Of a DNA stretch of 64,000 nucleotides, positions 46,511 through 55,400 are shown piece after piece. Below the pieces are notes generated by a model. The model did not search any database, had not been told where the DNA came from, and saw nothing but the letters and a program-made list of their open reading frames with translations. Source of the DNA: DASQYE01 sp035537255 (GTDB lineage: Bacteria > Acidobacteriota > Blastocatellia > Pyrinomonadales > Pyrinomonadaceae). Position 1 is the first letter of the stretch; every line of letters starts with the position of its first letter. A program made the translations under genes and the position numbers. The DNA is taken from the NCBI GenBank assembly GCA_035537255.1, contig DATLMN010000065.1, positions 1-64,000 on the forward strand, written 5' to 3'.

Positions 46511-46516
46511 AAAAAT

Positions 46517-46622
46517 AAGGGATGAAGGATGAGGGATGAGGGATGAAGTAAAGACGGACTGAATGATTCAACACTTGGTCGGTTCAATCATTCATCCCTC
46601 ACGCTGCCGCCCTCATCCCTTC
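46517..46622. repeat. Heptad hairpin repeat, family B (phoB-phoR junction)
   Basis: Arms of GGGATGA-type heptads, with GATTCAAC in the loop as in the copy at 3487. On the minus strand the second arm ends CATCCCTTATTTTT directly before the phoR ATG. The other arm supplies the last codons of phoB. Confidence 0.85.
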
Positions 46623-47307
46623 TATTGGCGCATCCGACAAAGCGATAGCCAACGCCGATGACTGTTTCCAGGCACGAGCCGCAGTCGCCAAGCTTTTGTC
46701 TAAGGCGACGAATATGTACGTCCAGAGTGCGCGTGTCGCCGTAATACTGGTGTCCCCAGACATCGTCCAGGAGTCGCTGGCGCGTCGCGACGCGACCGGC
46801 GCTCTTTGCCAGCATGGAGAGCAGCGCAAACTCCTTGCGTGTGAGCTTGACGCTCTCGCCGTCGCAAGTGACCTGCATATCTGCGAAATCAATCTGTAGA
46901 CGACTGTCCTCGTAACGCGCGCTCTGATTATCGTCTGTGCGGCGCAACACTGCGCGAACGCGCGCCATCAGCTCGCGCACGGAGAAAGGCTTCGCAATGT
47001 AGTCGTCAGCGCCAAGATCAAGCCCGGCTACACGATCAGCCTCAGAGACGCGCGCCGTCAACATAATAATCGGGGTGCGTCGCGTCGCGGGCTCGCGCCT
47101 GAGGCGGCGGCACAACTCCATGCCGCTCATTCCCGGCAGCATCAAATCCAGAATCACGAGCGCCGGTGGACTCTTGACATCGAGCGCCGCCGCCAGGCCC
47201 TTTTCGCCCGTCTCGGCAATTCGCACCTCAAGCCCGTCGCGCTCTAGATTGTAGCGCAGGCTCTCCGCAATATCCGCGTCATCTTCGACGATCAGTATAG
47301 GTCGCAT
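46588..47307 (-). CDS. phoB: Phosphate regulon response regulator PhoB
   Basis: 239 aa. Receiver domain with acidic triad, phospho-acceptor Asp at about residue 54 (LVILDLMLPGMSG), Thr in IIMLTAR and Lys in DYIAKPF, followed by an OmpR/PhoB winged helix (region LLDDVWGHQYYGDTRTLDVH to the C-terminal wing GVGYRFVG). It binds Pho boxes when phosphorylated. The last residues after GYRFVG include RRDEGGSVRDE, which is read from the arm of a family B repeat, so the C-terminus is a repeat-derived tail that the family does not need. Confidence 0.93.
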   Translation of the reverse strand: MRPILIVEDDADIAESLRYNLERDGLEVRIAETGEKGLAAALDVKSPPALVILDLMLPGMSGMELCRRLRREPATRRTPIIMLTARVSEADRVAGLDLGADDYIAKPFSVRELMARVRAVLRRTDDNQSARYEDSRLQIDFADMQVTCDGESVKLTRKEFALLSMLAKSAGRVATRQRLLDDVWGHQYYGDTRTLDVHIRRLRQKLGDCGSCLETVIGVGYRFVGCANRRDEGGSVRDE

Positions 47308-47312
47308 AAAAG

Positions 47313-47415
47313 CAGGGATGAGGGCGGAGGGATGAGGGATGAAAGGGGTTGAGCGAATGATTCATTTGTAATGTGATTCAGCGGTTCATCCCTCATCCTT
47401 CATCCCTCATCCCTT
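47313..47415. repeat. Heptad hairpin repeat, family B (phoU-phoB junction)
   Basis: Arms of GGGATGA/GGGCGGA heptads. On the minus strand the distal arm ends CATCCCTGCTTTT directly before the phoB ATG. No ribosome-binding site lies between. Confidence 0.85.
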
Positions 47416-47418
47416 CGT

Positions 47419-48078
47419 TCAGTTGCTGTGTTTGATAAAGGCGGCTTCGGTCATGTAAACGGTCAGCTCGCAGATGTCCGTGACGTAATCGCCGATGCGT
47501 TCGATGTGTTTGGCGACGAAGAGCAGTCGCGCGGCGCGCGTCGTCGTCGCAGGGTCTTGGGTCATCAGCTCGATCAGATCGTGAAAGATGCCATTATAGA
47601 GTTCGTCTATCTGGTCGTCCCGCGCGATGACTCTGCGCGCGGCCGCCGCATCATTGGTAGTGAAGGCGTTAAGTGCAGCATGCAGCATGCTGGCCGCGTG
47701 CTCTGCCATCAGCGGCAGATCGACGTGGGTTTTGAGTTGCGGCTCATCGTTAAGGTCAATGGTGGCGCGGGCGATGTTGCAGGCGTGATCGGCGATGCGT
47801 TCCAGGAGCGGCGTGATCTTCGCCACGGAGATGACGAAGCGCAGGTCGCGCGCCGCCGGTTGACGCAGCGCGATGGTGTCGACGCAGAGACGATCTATTT
47901 CCAGCTCAAGTTGATCTATCTCGTCATCGCCCGCGAGAACTTCACGCGCCGTCGCGCTATCGCGTTCGACCAGCGCGTACATAGCTCTCTGAAGCGCCGT
48001 CTCCGTCTCGCCGCCCAGCAGCAGCACGCGGTCACGTAAAACGCCCAGCTCGCGATCAAGTAATCTATGCTGTTCCAT
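47419..48078 (-). CDS. phoU: Phosphate transport regulator PhoU
   Basis: 219 aa, two three-helix PhoU repeats (LDRELGVLRDRVLLLGGE, and the second with MLHAALNAFTTNDAAAARR), each with the acidic metal-binding pattern (for example DDEIDQLELEID). It dampens PhoR signalling and Pst uptake when phosphate is plentiful. It sits in the usual place between pstB and phoB. The start follows a family A repeat without a clear ribosome-binding site. Confidence 0.93.
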   Translation of the reverse strand: MEQHRLLDRELGVLRDRVLLLGGETETALQRAMYALVERDSATAREVLAGDDEIDQLELEIDRLCVDTIALRQPAARDLRFVISVAKITPLLERIADHACNIARATIDLNDEPQLKTHVDLPLMAEHAASMLHAALNAFTTNDAAAARRVIARDDQIDELYNGIFHDLIELMTQDPATTTRAARLLFVAKHIERIGDYVTDICELTVYMTEAAFIKHSN

Positions 48079-48079
48079 A

Positions 48080-48173
48080 ACTCAATTTTGGATTTTAGAT
48101 TTTGGATTAACGAACGGATTGAATGAAGCTGACGGCTCTATCTCTCAATCCAAAATCCAAAATCTAAAATTAA
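48080..48173. repeat. Heptad hairpin repeat, family A (pstB-phoU junction)
   Basis: Arms of ATTTTGG/ATTTTAG heptads and their complement, with an overlap of a few bases into the pstB 3' end. It ends immediately upstream of the phoU ATG. Confidence 0.85.
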
Positions 48174-49030
48174 CCAAACCGTCCGGTAATGTAATCCTCC
48201 GTCAGCTTCTCTTCGGGATTGGTGAACATGCGCTCTGTGGCGTTGACCTCTATCAGTTTACCCAGCCAGAAGAAGGCCGTCTTGTCGGAGACGCGCGCCG
48301 CCTGCTGCATATTATGCGTAACGATGACAATAGTGTACTGCTCTTTGAGGCCGACGATCAGCTCTTCGATCTTTTGCGTCGCAATCGGATCGAGCGCCGA
48401 TGCGGGCTCGTCCATCAATACGACTTCGGGACGCACAGCCAGCGCACGCGCGATACAAAGACGCTGTTGTTGCCCGCCTGACAGACCGAGCGCTGATGAT
48501 TTCAAACGGTCTTTCACTTCGGGCCAGAGCGCCGCATCCAGCAGCGCCTGTTCGACTCTCTCGTGCAGCTCCGCCTTGTTCGCCGCCAGTCGATTGATGC
48601 GCAGACCGTAAGCGACGTTGTCGAAGATGGATTTCGGGAACGGGTTAGACTTTTGAAAAACCATCCCGACTTTGCGACGCAGTTCGACGACATCCGTGTC
48701 GGGCGCGTAGATGTCTTGCCCGTCAATCTCGATTATCCCTTCGGCGCGTGTGCCGGGAATGGTATCGTTCATGCGATTCAATGTGCGCAGGAACGTAGAC
48801 TTGCCGCAGCCGGACGGCCCGATCAGAGCCATCACGCCGCGCTCAGGGATGTTCAGAGAGATATTGTAGAGCGCCTGCGCCCGGCCGTAAAAAAAGTTCA
48901 GCTCGCGTACGCCGATTTTTATCTCGGAAGGGGCGCGCTCCATTTGCTTGCTCACCCGTTCCCGCTCGTCATCAGGAAGTGATTCAGCCATACGGGGCAC
49001 GCTCACCATTTTTTGAGCTGGCATTGACAT
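48170..49030 (-). CDS. pstB: Phosphate ABC transporter ATP-binding protein PstB
   Basis: About 286 aa from the ATG at 49030 (a second ATG two codons later is equally possible). A longer in-frame start would read through a family F repeat and is rejected. Walker A IGPSGCGKST, Q-loop VFQKSNPFPKS, signature LSGGQQQRLCIARAL, Walker B VVLMDEPASALD, switch His in VTHNM. It couples ATP hydrolysis to phosphate import with PstA/PstC. Confidence 0.93.
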   Translation of the reverse strand: MSMPAQKMVSVPRMAESLPDDERERVSKQMERAPSEIKIGVRELNFFYGRAQALYNISLNIPERGVMALIGPSGCGKSTFLRTLNRMNDTIPGTRAEGIIEIDGQDIYAPDTDVVELRRKVGMVFQKSNPFPKSIFDNVAYGLRINRLAANKAELHERVEQALLDAALWPEVKDRLKSSALGLSGGQQQRLCIARALAVRPEVVLMDEPASALDPIATQKIEELIVGLKEQYTIVIVTHNMQQAARVSDKTAFFWLGKLIEVNATERMFTNPEEKLTEDYITGRFG

Positions 49031-49038
49031 TTTAAATA

Positions 49039-49130
49039 CAGTGACAAGTGACGAGTGGCGACTGACAAGTAAGAAGTCAAAAGCTTTTTCACTGCTTGTC
49101 ACTTGTCACTTGCCACTCTTCACTGCTTTT
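49039..49130. repeat. Heptad hairpin repeat, family F (pstA-pstB junction)
   Basis: Arms of AGTGACA/AGTGACG-type heptads with the complement TTGTCACTTGTCACTT. It ends about 8 nt before the pstB start and overlaps the end of pstA by one base at most. Confidence 0.8.
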
Positions 49131-49978
49131 CAAACTTTCTGGCGCGTAAAGAAGCGCACGGCGATATTGATTAAGAGAATCATCGTCATCAGGACAAGCG
49201 TGGCGGCCCAGGCCTGCGCGTGCCATTCATCGTAGGGCGAGATGGCGTAATTGTATATCTGCACGGTCAGGCTGGCGATGGGCTGATCCAGATAACCCTC
49301 GAAAAAGAAGCGGCTGCCAAACGCCGTAAACAAAAGCGGCGCTGTCTCGCCGGAGACGCGCGCGATGGCTAGCATCGCCCCCGTCGCAATGCCAGAGCTT
49401 GCGGCGGGCAGCACTACTCCCAACGTCACTCTCCACTGCGGCGCACCCAGGGCGAGCGCCCCCTCGCGCAAAGATGTCGGAACTAAGCGAATCATCTCTT
49501 CGGTCGTGCGCGTGACAATCGGAATCATAATCAGCGCCAGAGCAATACCACCTGCGAGCGCTGAGAAATGTTTCTGCGGAATGACGATCAGCGTATAAAC
49601 GAAGACGCCGACGACGATAGAAGGCACGCCCGTCAGAGTGTCCGTGACGAAACGCACAGTATGACCAAACCAGCCGTCGCCGTACTCCGCCAGATAAATG
49701 CCCGCTGCGATTCCCACTGGCAGACCGATCACAGAAGCCAGCCCGAGCAGCAAGAGCGTGCCCGTGATGGCATTGCCGATACCGCCGCCTTCGCCCACGG
49801 GGCGCGGCCTGTCCATCAGGAACTGTAGGTTGATCGAAGTAACGCCGCGCATCAATATGTAACCGAGGATAACTATCAGCACGGCACTGACCGTCAACGC
49901 ACAAAAGGCCGCGAGCCCTGTCATCACAGTGCTCACGATTCTTCGCCGACCGATTTTTCTTCCCTGCCGCTCTTTCAT
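49130..49978 (-). CDS. pstA: Phosphate ABC transporter permease PstA
   Basis: About 282 aa from the ATG at 49978, which overlaps the pstC stop as ATGA. An earlier start 42 nt upstream is in frame but would overlap more. Six membrane helices; the ABC permease EAA-like loop is ALGAPQWRVTLGVVLPAASSG. It forms the membrane channel with PstC. Translational coupling to pstC is likely, and this is the only junction in the operon without a hairpin repeat. Confidence 0.93.
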   Translation of the reverse strand: MKERQGRKIGRRRIVSTVMTGLAAFCALTVSAVLIVILGYILMRGVTSINLQFLMDRPRPVGEGGGIGNAITGTLLLLGLASVIGLPVGIAAGIYLAEYGDGWFGHTVRFVTDTLTGVPSIVVGVFVYTLIVIPQKHFSALAGGIALALIMIPIVTRTTEEMIRLVPTSLREGALALGAPQWRVTLGVVLPAASSGIATGAMLAIARVSGETAPLLFTAFGSRFFFEGYLDQPIASLTVQIYNYAISPYDEWHAQAWAATLVLMTMILLINIAVRFFTRQKV

Positions 49979-50988
49979 GTCGCCCTCGCCGTGCCGCTCG
50001 TCCCACGCGTCACGCTCCACACCAGAAGCTTCGCCAGTCCGTTGACGATAAAAGTAACGACAAACAGAATAAGGCCGATCTCGACCAGCGCGCTCAGGTA
50101 CAGATCGCCGGTTGCTTCCGTAAACTCGTTGGCGATGACGGACGCTATTGTGTAAGAGGGCGCAAAGAGCGAGGCGCTGATCTCCGGTCGATTGCCTATG
50201 ACCATCGTGACGGCCATCGTCTCACCTATGGCGCGTCCCAGCCCCAGAATAATTGCGCCCGCTATTCCCGAAGCGGCGTTAGCCAGCACGACTCTGGTCA
50301 TCTCCCAACGTGTTGCGCCGAGCGCAAGCGCCGCCTCGCGCTGCGACGTGGGCACTGCCGAGAGCACATCGCGCACGACCGCCGTGATGATCGGCGTAAT
50401 CATGATGGCGAGAATGATACCGCCCGTCAGGAGCCCTATGCCCGTGATGGGCCCACTGAAGAGCGGCAGCCATCCGAGATAGCTTTGAAGCAACGGCTCG
50501 ACGTGTATGCGCAGCAGGGGCGCAAGCACGAAGATGCCCCACAGCCCGTAGACGACGGAAGGAATCGCCGCCAGCAGCTCGACCAGAAAGGCCAGCGGGC
50601 GCGCAAGGCGCGGCGGCGCTTGCTCGACCAGAAAGATCGCGACGCCGAGCGAGAATGGCACGGCGATCAGCAGCGCGATCAGCGAAGAGACGACCGTCCC
50701 GTAGATAAAGGGCAGCGCGCCGAACCGCCCCATCACAGGATTCCACTCGCGCCCCGTCAAAAAGCCAAAGCCGAACTCGCGCAGAGACAGACTGGAATTC
50801 GTAGCCATAGAGGCGATCATCAACGAGACGATCAATAAAATAAGCGCCGCGCTCGCCAGCAGGATCAGTCGAAACACGGCATCGCCCGTCGTGCCCGTCG
50901 CAGAGAGCGTGCGCCGCCATCTCCACACACGCGCCAACGCGCCGTACGCGGCCGCAGGACTCTGAACATTTTGCTGCGAGCTAGACAT
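49975..50988 (-). CDS. pstC: Phosphate ABC transporter permease PstC
   Basis: 337 aa with an N-terminal cytoplasmic stretch and six membrane helices. The PstC-specific LREFGFGFLTGREWNPV segment (about 75-92) and EAA-like loop ALGATRWEMTRVVLANAASG are present. It partners PstA. The ATG follows a family B hairpin and TTTTT with no visible ribosome-binding site. Confidence 0.93.
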   Translation of the reverse strand: MSSSQQNVQSPAAAYGALARVWRWRRTLSATGTTGDAVFRLILLASAALILLIVSLMIASMATNSSLSLREFGFGFLTGREWNPVMGRFGALPFIYGTVVSSLIALLIAVPFSLGVAIFLVEQAPPRLARPLAFLVELLAAIPSVVYGLWGIFVLAPLLRIHVEPLLQSYLGWLPLFSGPITGIGLLTGGIILAIMITPIITAVVRDVLSAVPTSQREAALALGATRWEMTRVVLANAASGIAGAIILGLGRAIGETMAVTMVIGNRPEISASLFAPSYTIASVIANEFTEATGDLYLSALVEIGLILFVVTFIVNGLAKLLVWSVTRGTSGTARAT

Positions 50989-50995
50989 AAAAAGC

Positions 50996-51080
50996 AGGGA
51001 TGAGGGCGGAGGGATGAGGGATGAAGGAAGAACAGTTCAACTTGAATAATTTCTTATTCATCCCTCATCCTTCATCCCTT
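50996..51080. repeat. Heptad hairpin repeat, family B (pstS-pstC junction)
   Basis: Same heptads as the copy at 3487, with loop bases TTCAACTTGAATAA uninterrupted (the 3487 copy carries a tRNA-like insert between TTCAAC and TTGAATAA). On the minus strand it ends CATCCCTGCTTTTT before the pstC ATG. Confidence 0.87.
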
Positions 51081-52164
51081 ATCTCAGTGGTTTCCCGCCT
51101 GTGGTTATCGAGTTGATCTTGGCTTCGGCGCGCTTGACAATCTCTGCGGGCAGCGGCGCGTACTGCAAATCTCTGGCGAACTGCTCGCCCTCGTGTATGC
51201 CCCACCAGAGAAAGTCGACGAGCGCCTTGCCTTTGGCGGCGTCCTTTTGCTCTTTGTAGGCGAGGATGTAAGTGTAGCTTGAGATCGGGTAAGCACTTGC
51301 GCCGCTCGCGTTAGTGATCTGTACGCGCAGGTCTTCGGGAGTTGTCGCCACGGATTCGGCAGCCGCCGCCGTCACAGCATCGAGGCTCGGCAGGACGAAA
51401 TTGCCGGAGCTGTTTTTGATCTGCGCGGCGGGCAGCTTGTTCTGCACGGCGTAGGCCAGCTCGACGTAGCCGATAGTGTTCGGCGTTTGCTTGACCTGAC
51501 CCGTCACGCCCTCGTTGCCTTTGCCGCCCAGGCCTACGGGCCATTGCGGCGAAGTCCCCGTCCCGACCTTCTCTTTCCACTCTGCGCTGACCTTCGACAG
51601 ATAGTCCGTGAAGACTGCGCTCGTGCCGCTGCCGTCCGAGCGATGCACGACAGTGATGTCTGCGGCTGGAAGATTAGCGTTCGCGTTATCGGCCTTGATG
51701 CGTGGATCGTCCCAGCGCTTGATCTTGCCCAGAAAGATGTCCGCGATTACGTCGGGCGAGAAACGCAGCGCTTCCGAGACACCGGACAGGTTGTAGGTCA
51801 CGACAACAGCGCCGAGCACCGTCGGGATATGAAGAATTTCGCCGGGCGCTTTCTTCAAATCTTCGTCCTTCATGGGCGAGTCGGACGCGCCGAAATCGAT
51901 TGTCTGATCCTGTATCTGCTTGATGCCGCCGCCCGATCCGATTGACTGATAATCCATCTGGACATTCGGATTGATCTTGCCGTATTCGCTCAGCCATTTT
52001 TGATAAAGCGGATTGGGAAAAGTCGCGCCCGCGCCTTGCAGCCGCACCTTTCCGCCGCCACCTCCTGCGCCCCCTTGCTGGCCGCTACAGTTAAAGGAGA
52101 GCGCTGCCAATGACAGGATTATCAAGGCAAGCGTCGCGCGTCGAATCTCTCTGGATAGGGGCAC
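51079..52164 (-). CDS. pstS: Phosphate-binding periplasmic lipoprotein PstS
   Basis: 361 aa. Lipobox with Cys at about residue 27 (LAALSFNCSG), so a membrane-anchored substrate-binding protein. GAGATFPNPLYQKW is the family start of the mature domain; the phosphate-site segments include GSGGGIKQI, FGASDSPM and HRSDGSGTSAVFTDYL. The start is GTG at 52162-52164 with AGGAG about 9 nt upstream. First gene of the pst-pho operon, preceded by a Pho box. Confidence 0.94.
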   Translation of the reverse strand: MPLSREIRRATLALIILSLAALSFNCSGQQGGAGGGGGKVRLQGAGATFPNPLYQKWLSEYGKINPNVQMDYQSIGSGGGIKQIQDQTIDFGASDSPMKDEDLKKAPGEILHIPTVLGAVVVTYNLSGVSEALRFSPDVIADIFLGKIKRWDDPRIKADNANANLPAADITVVHRSDGSGTSAVFTDYLSKVSAEWKEKVGTGTSPQWPVGLGGKGNEGVTGQVKQTPNTIGYVELAYAVQNKLPAAQIKNSSGNFVLPSLDAVTAAAAESVATTPEDLRVQITNASGASAYPISSYTYILAYKEQKDAAKGKALVDFLWWGIHEGEQFARDLQYAPLPAEIVKRAEAKINSITTGGKPLR

Positions 52165-52205
52165 TTGGATGATCTCCTAGCTTCTTCTCGATTGTTGAAC
52201 AGGAC

Positions 52206-52265
52206 ATTAGAGCTTAAGCCCTGGATGTTAAATCCATCTGAACTTCATCGAAACTTTATGTGAAC
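52206..52265 (-). promoter_or_regulatory. Pho box (PhoB operator) and -10 element upstream of pstS
   Basis: Reading the minus strand, four contiguous 11-bp direct units occupy 52265-52222 with a consensus near GTTCAnATgnA (for example GTTCACATAAA at 52265-52255 and GTTCAGATGGA at 52243-52233; the last unit is weaker). A 10-nt gap separates them from TCTAAT (52211-52206), a -10-like hexamer. PhoB operators are 11-bp direct repeats replacing the -35 and lying 10 bp from the -10, so the geometry fits. Autoregulation of the operon through PhoB is inferred. Confidence 0.8.
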
Positions 52266-52312
52266 AAAACGTCGTGCAAGCCGAGCGGTCTAGACTCTCA
52301 AAGCAGATTCAA

Positions 52313-52404
52313 ACAGGGATGGACAGAGATTGTCAGGATAAAAACGACGAGTGAGAAGATTAAAAGCCTGCTCCTTGCTCGTCACTTATTACTCGTCACT
52401 GCTC
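52313..52404. repeat. Hybrid repeat: family I half-element joined to family F-like hairpin
   Basis: A lone family I left arm (AACAGGGATGGACAGAG to GGATAAAA) is followed by GACGAGTGAGAAG, paired with GCTCGTCACTTATTACTCGTC, resembling family F. It lies between the TonB receptor stop and the pstS promoter region. Confidence 0.6.
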
Positions 52405-55400
52405 TTAAAAGTTGAAGCGCACGGCGAACTGAATCTGGCGGCTTGTGCCAAGGCCGACGGTGCGCTCGACCGTTTGCCGCAGCAGACCGAATGTGCCGCC
52501 CGCCGCCGACTGTGTGTAGGGTTGTCCGGGTTGTGTTCCTGTGCCGACAGAGTAAAGTCCCGTCGCCGTGTTGAAGCTGACCGTCGGGAGCGCCAGATTC
52601 AAGCGGGACGCTGGAACGTCGAAGTTCGTAAAGTTAAAGATATTGAAGAACTCCGCGCGCAGCTCTACGTTCTTGCTCTCCGTCAGGCGGATACGCTTGT
52701 TGAGGATAAAGTCTACCTGCTTGAAATTTGGCCCGCGCAAAGCGTTGCGCGCCAGATCGCCGAATGTGCCGGGCAGCGGCGTGGCAAAGGCCGCAGGGTT
52801 CAGAATGCTGCGGTCATTGTTCAAGTAAGGATCGACGCCGGGGATCAAGTCCGGGCGTCGAACGTTGCGCGATGCCCCACCGCCGGGCGTATTGACGACG
52901 GCGATAAAGCCCGGCGGCAGCGGATTCGCCGCGTTGATCGTGCCCGGCAGTTGCGCCACAAAGCCTTGGGCCAACAGCGTCGTCGCACCACCCGCGCCCG
53001 TCGGCACGACACATCCTCCCGCCGTGACACATTGCATCACCAAGTCAGGGCGCACAATGCCGATCTCAAGTGGAAGACCGCTGCGAGCATTAATGATCGT
53101 GCCGATTTCCAGATTGCCCAGAAGCTTATCAAGGACGCCGCCCATGTCGAGCGTTTTGCCGCTGCCGACCGGCAGCAGATAAAGCGCGCTGAAGTTAAAG
53201 GTATGACGCACGTCGAAATTGTTGTAGCTTCGGTCATAATCGAACTCATCAAGAGCGCGGGCATTGTTGGCCGCCGTGCGCGCTTCGTTTGAACCGGCTG
53301 TATTACCGATTGAGCGCCCGAAAGTGTACTGCGCGTTCAGGGTCAAGCCTGTGCTAAAACGGCGCGCAAGCTGAACCTGCAAAGCGTTGTAGCTGTCAGA
53401 GCCTCCGCTCGTTTTGTAGTCAACCTCCGCAAAGGGATTGTTGACGGAGCTTGTGCCGGAGACGAGCGAGAACTCGCGCACGGTGTTGACGGCGATGACA
53501 CGGCCCGTCGCAGCGTCCGTGCGATTGATGATGCCAAAGCCTGTGGGCAACTGCGTGCCGTTAACAATCGTAGTTTGGCCCGGCAAAATCTGATTGGTGA
53601 CACTGCGCAAAAATAGATTGCGTCCCTGACTGCCGACGTAACCGATGGTCGCCACCATCTTGTAAGGCAACTCCTGCTGGATGGAGAAGCTGTACTGGTA
53701 AACCTTCTCAGGGATCGTGTACTCGGACGCATAAGCGCGCGGCTGGAATGAGCGGTTCAAGGGATTAGCGACGAAGTTTGAGATGATCGCGTTGATGGCG
53801 GCGGTCTGATCCGGATTGAACGTGAGCAGTGGGCCGCTCGTTAAGGTCGAGCTGATGCGGTCTGATTCAATCGGCTGAATCTGATCTTCCGTCTGTCCAG
53901 GCCCGTAAAAGATGCCGAACCCTCCGCGCAGAACTGTTCGACCACCGCCGAAGAATCCGTCGCTGTTAGGGCGCGGCGACCAGCTCAAAGCGAGGCGTGG
54001 GCCAAAGTTGGTCTTGGAAGCTTTGAAGGCCGCTTCCGTCGGGTCACGCAGGATGCCGCGATCAACGTCGAACAGGATTTGCAGGTCGCGTGCTTCGCGC
54101 AGCGGCGTGTAATACTCATAGCGCAATCCGTAATTCAAGGTCAGGTTCTGTCTGATCTTCCATTCATCCTGCGCGTAGGCGATGTAGTATTCCTGCTCCG
54201 CCTTGCGCTGACCCGTCGCGCCGTTGTTGAAGGGGCTCGGCGCGCTCACATCGCCGAGGTATTGGATGGACTGCGGCTGGTTGAGCAGAAAGCTGTTGAT
54301 GTTCGAGAAGGTGTAGGTCGTGCCGCCCTGCCTGTCCGTGTAGAGGCGAATCAAACGAACTTCGCCGCCGAACTTGTAGTTGTGATTCCCCTTCGTCCAG
54401 TTCAGATTGTCTATAAAGGAGAGCGAGTAAGGCGTGTAGGGCTGACCGCGGCCGTTCGTCGCAGAGTTGGCGCGCACCAGTCCGCCGGGCGATGCCATGC
54501 CTGCGTTCGTGCCCTGTCCTGGGAGCGCGAAGCCTGCGACCGAGCCGGAGATGTTGATCGAGAGCTGCGACAGATCAATCCCGTTCACGACGGGCGCGAC
54601 TCCGTTGACGCGCGTATACGCTTCGTTAAATCCGACCTTGAACTCGTTGACGACCGTCGGTTTCAGGATGGATTGAAATGCGAGGACTGCGTTCTGCGGA
54701 TTGGCGACGAAGTTTATATGGCGACCCGTGACGCCTTCGGGCTGATCGTTTCTGCCCTGATCGCGGAATAAGCGAAAATAAAAGGAGTGCTTCTGGTTAA
54801 AGCGGTTGTCGAAGCGAAAGGCAACGGCATTTTCATCTACCTTGGTGGTTGATTGAAGCTGAACTGTATCGAAGAGGTCTGGGCCAACGCGCAGCACCGA
54901 GACAGCAGGATCACGAAAGGCGGAGATCAAAGGCAGAATGGCAGCGTTACACGCGATTGTTCCAGTGCCCACAGGCGCGGCGCAGATTCTCGAAGCCTGA
55001 CCCGGAACAGTCTCAATCGAATTGATTCCGGCCCGCAGGCGATAGCCTTCGTAAGAGAAGAAGAAAAACGCTTTGTCCCTGATGATTGGCCCACCGATAG
55101 AGCCGCCGAATTGATTGAGACGCAGAGGCGATTTCTTTCCGATAATATTATCGAAAAAGTTGGCGGCATCGAGCGCGTCGTTGCGCAGGTACTCGAACAG
55201 CGAGCCGTGAAACTCGTTGCCGCCGGATTTCGTCACGACGTTGATCTGCCCGCCCGTGCCAGTGCCGTACTCTGCCGGATAGTTACTTGAATCCACGCGA
55301 AACTCCTGCACGTTCTCCAGAGAGGATTGCAGGCGAAACGGCGAAGGGACTTCACCGTTAAGATTGCCCGGGCTGGCGTCTATAACGGCAGAGCCCTCTA

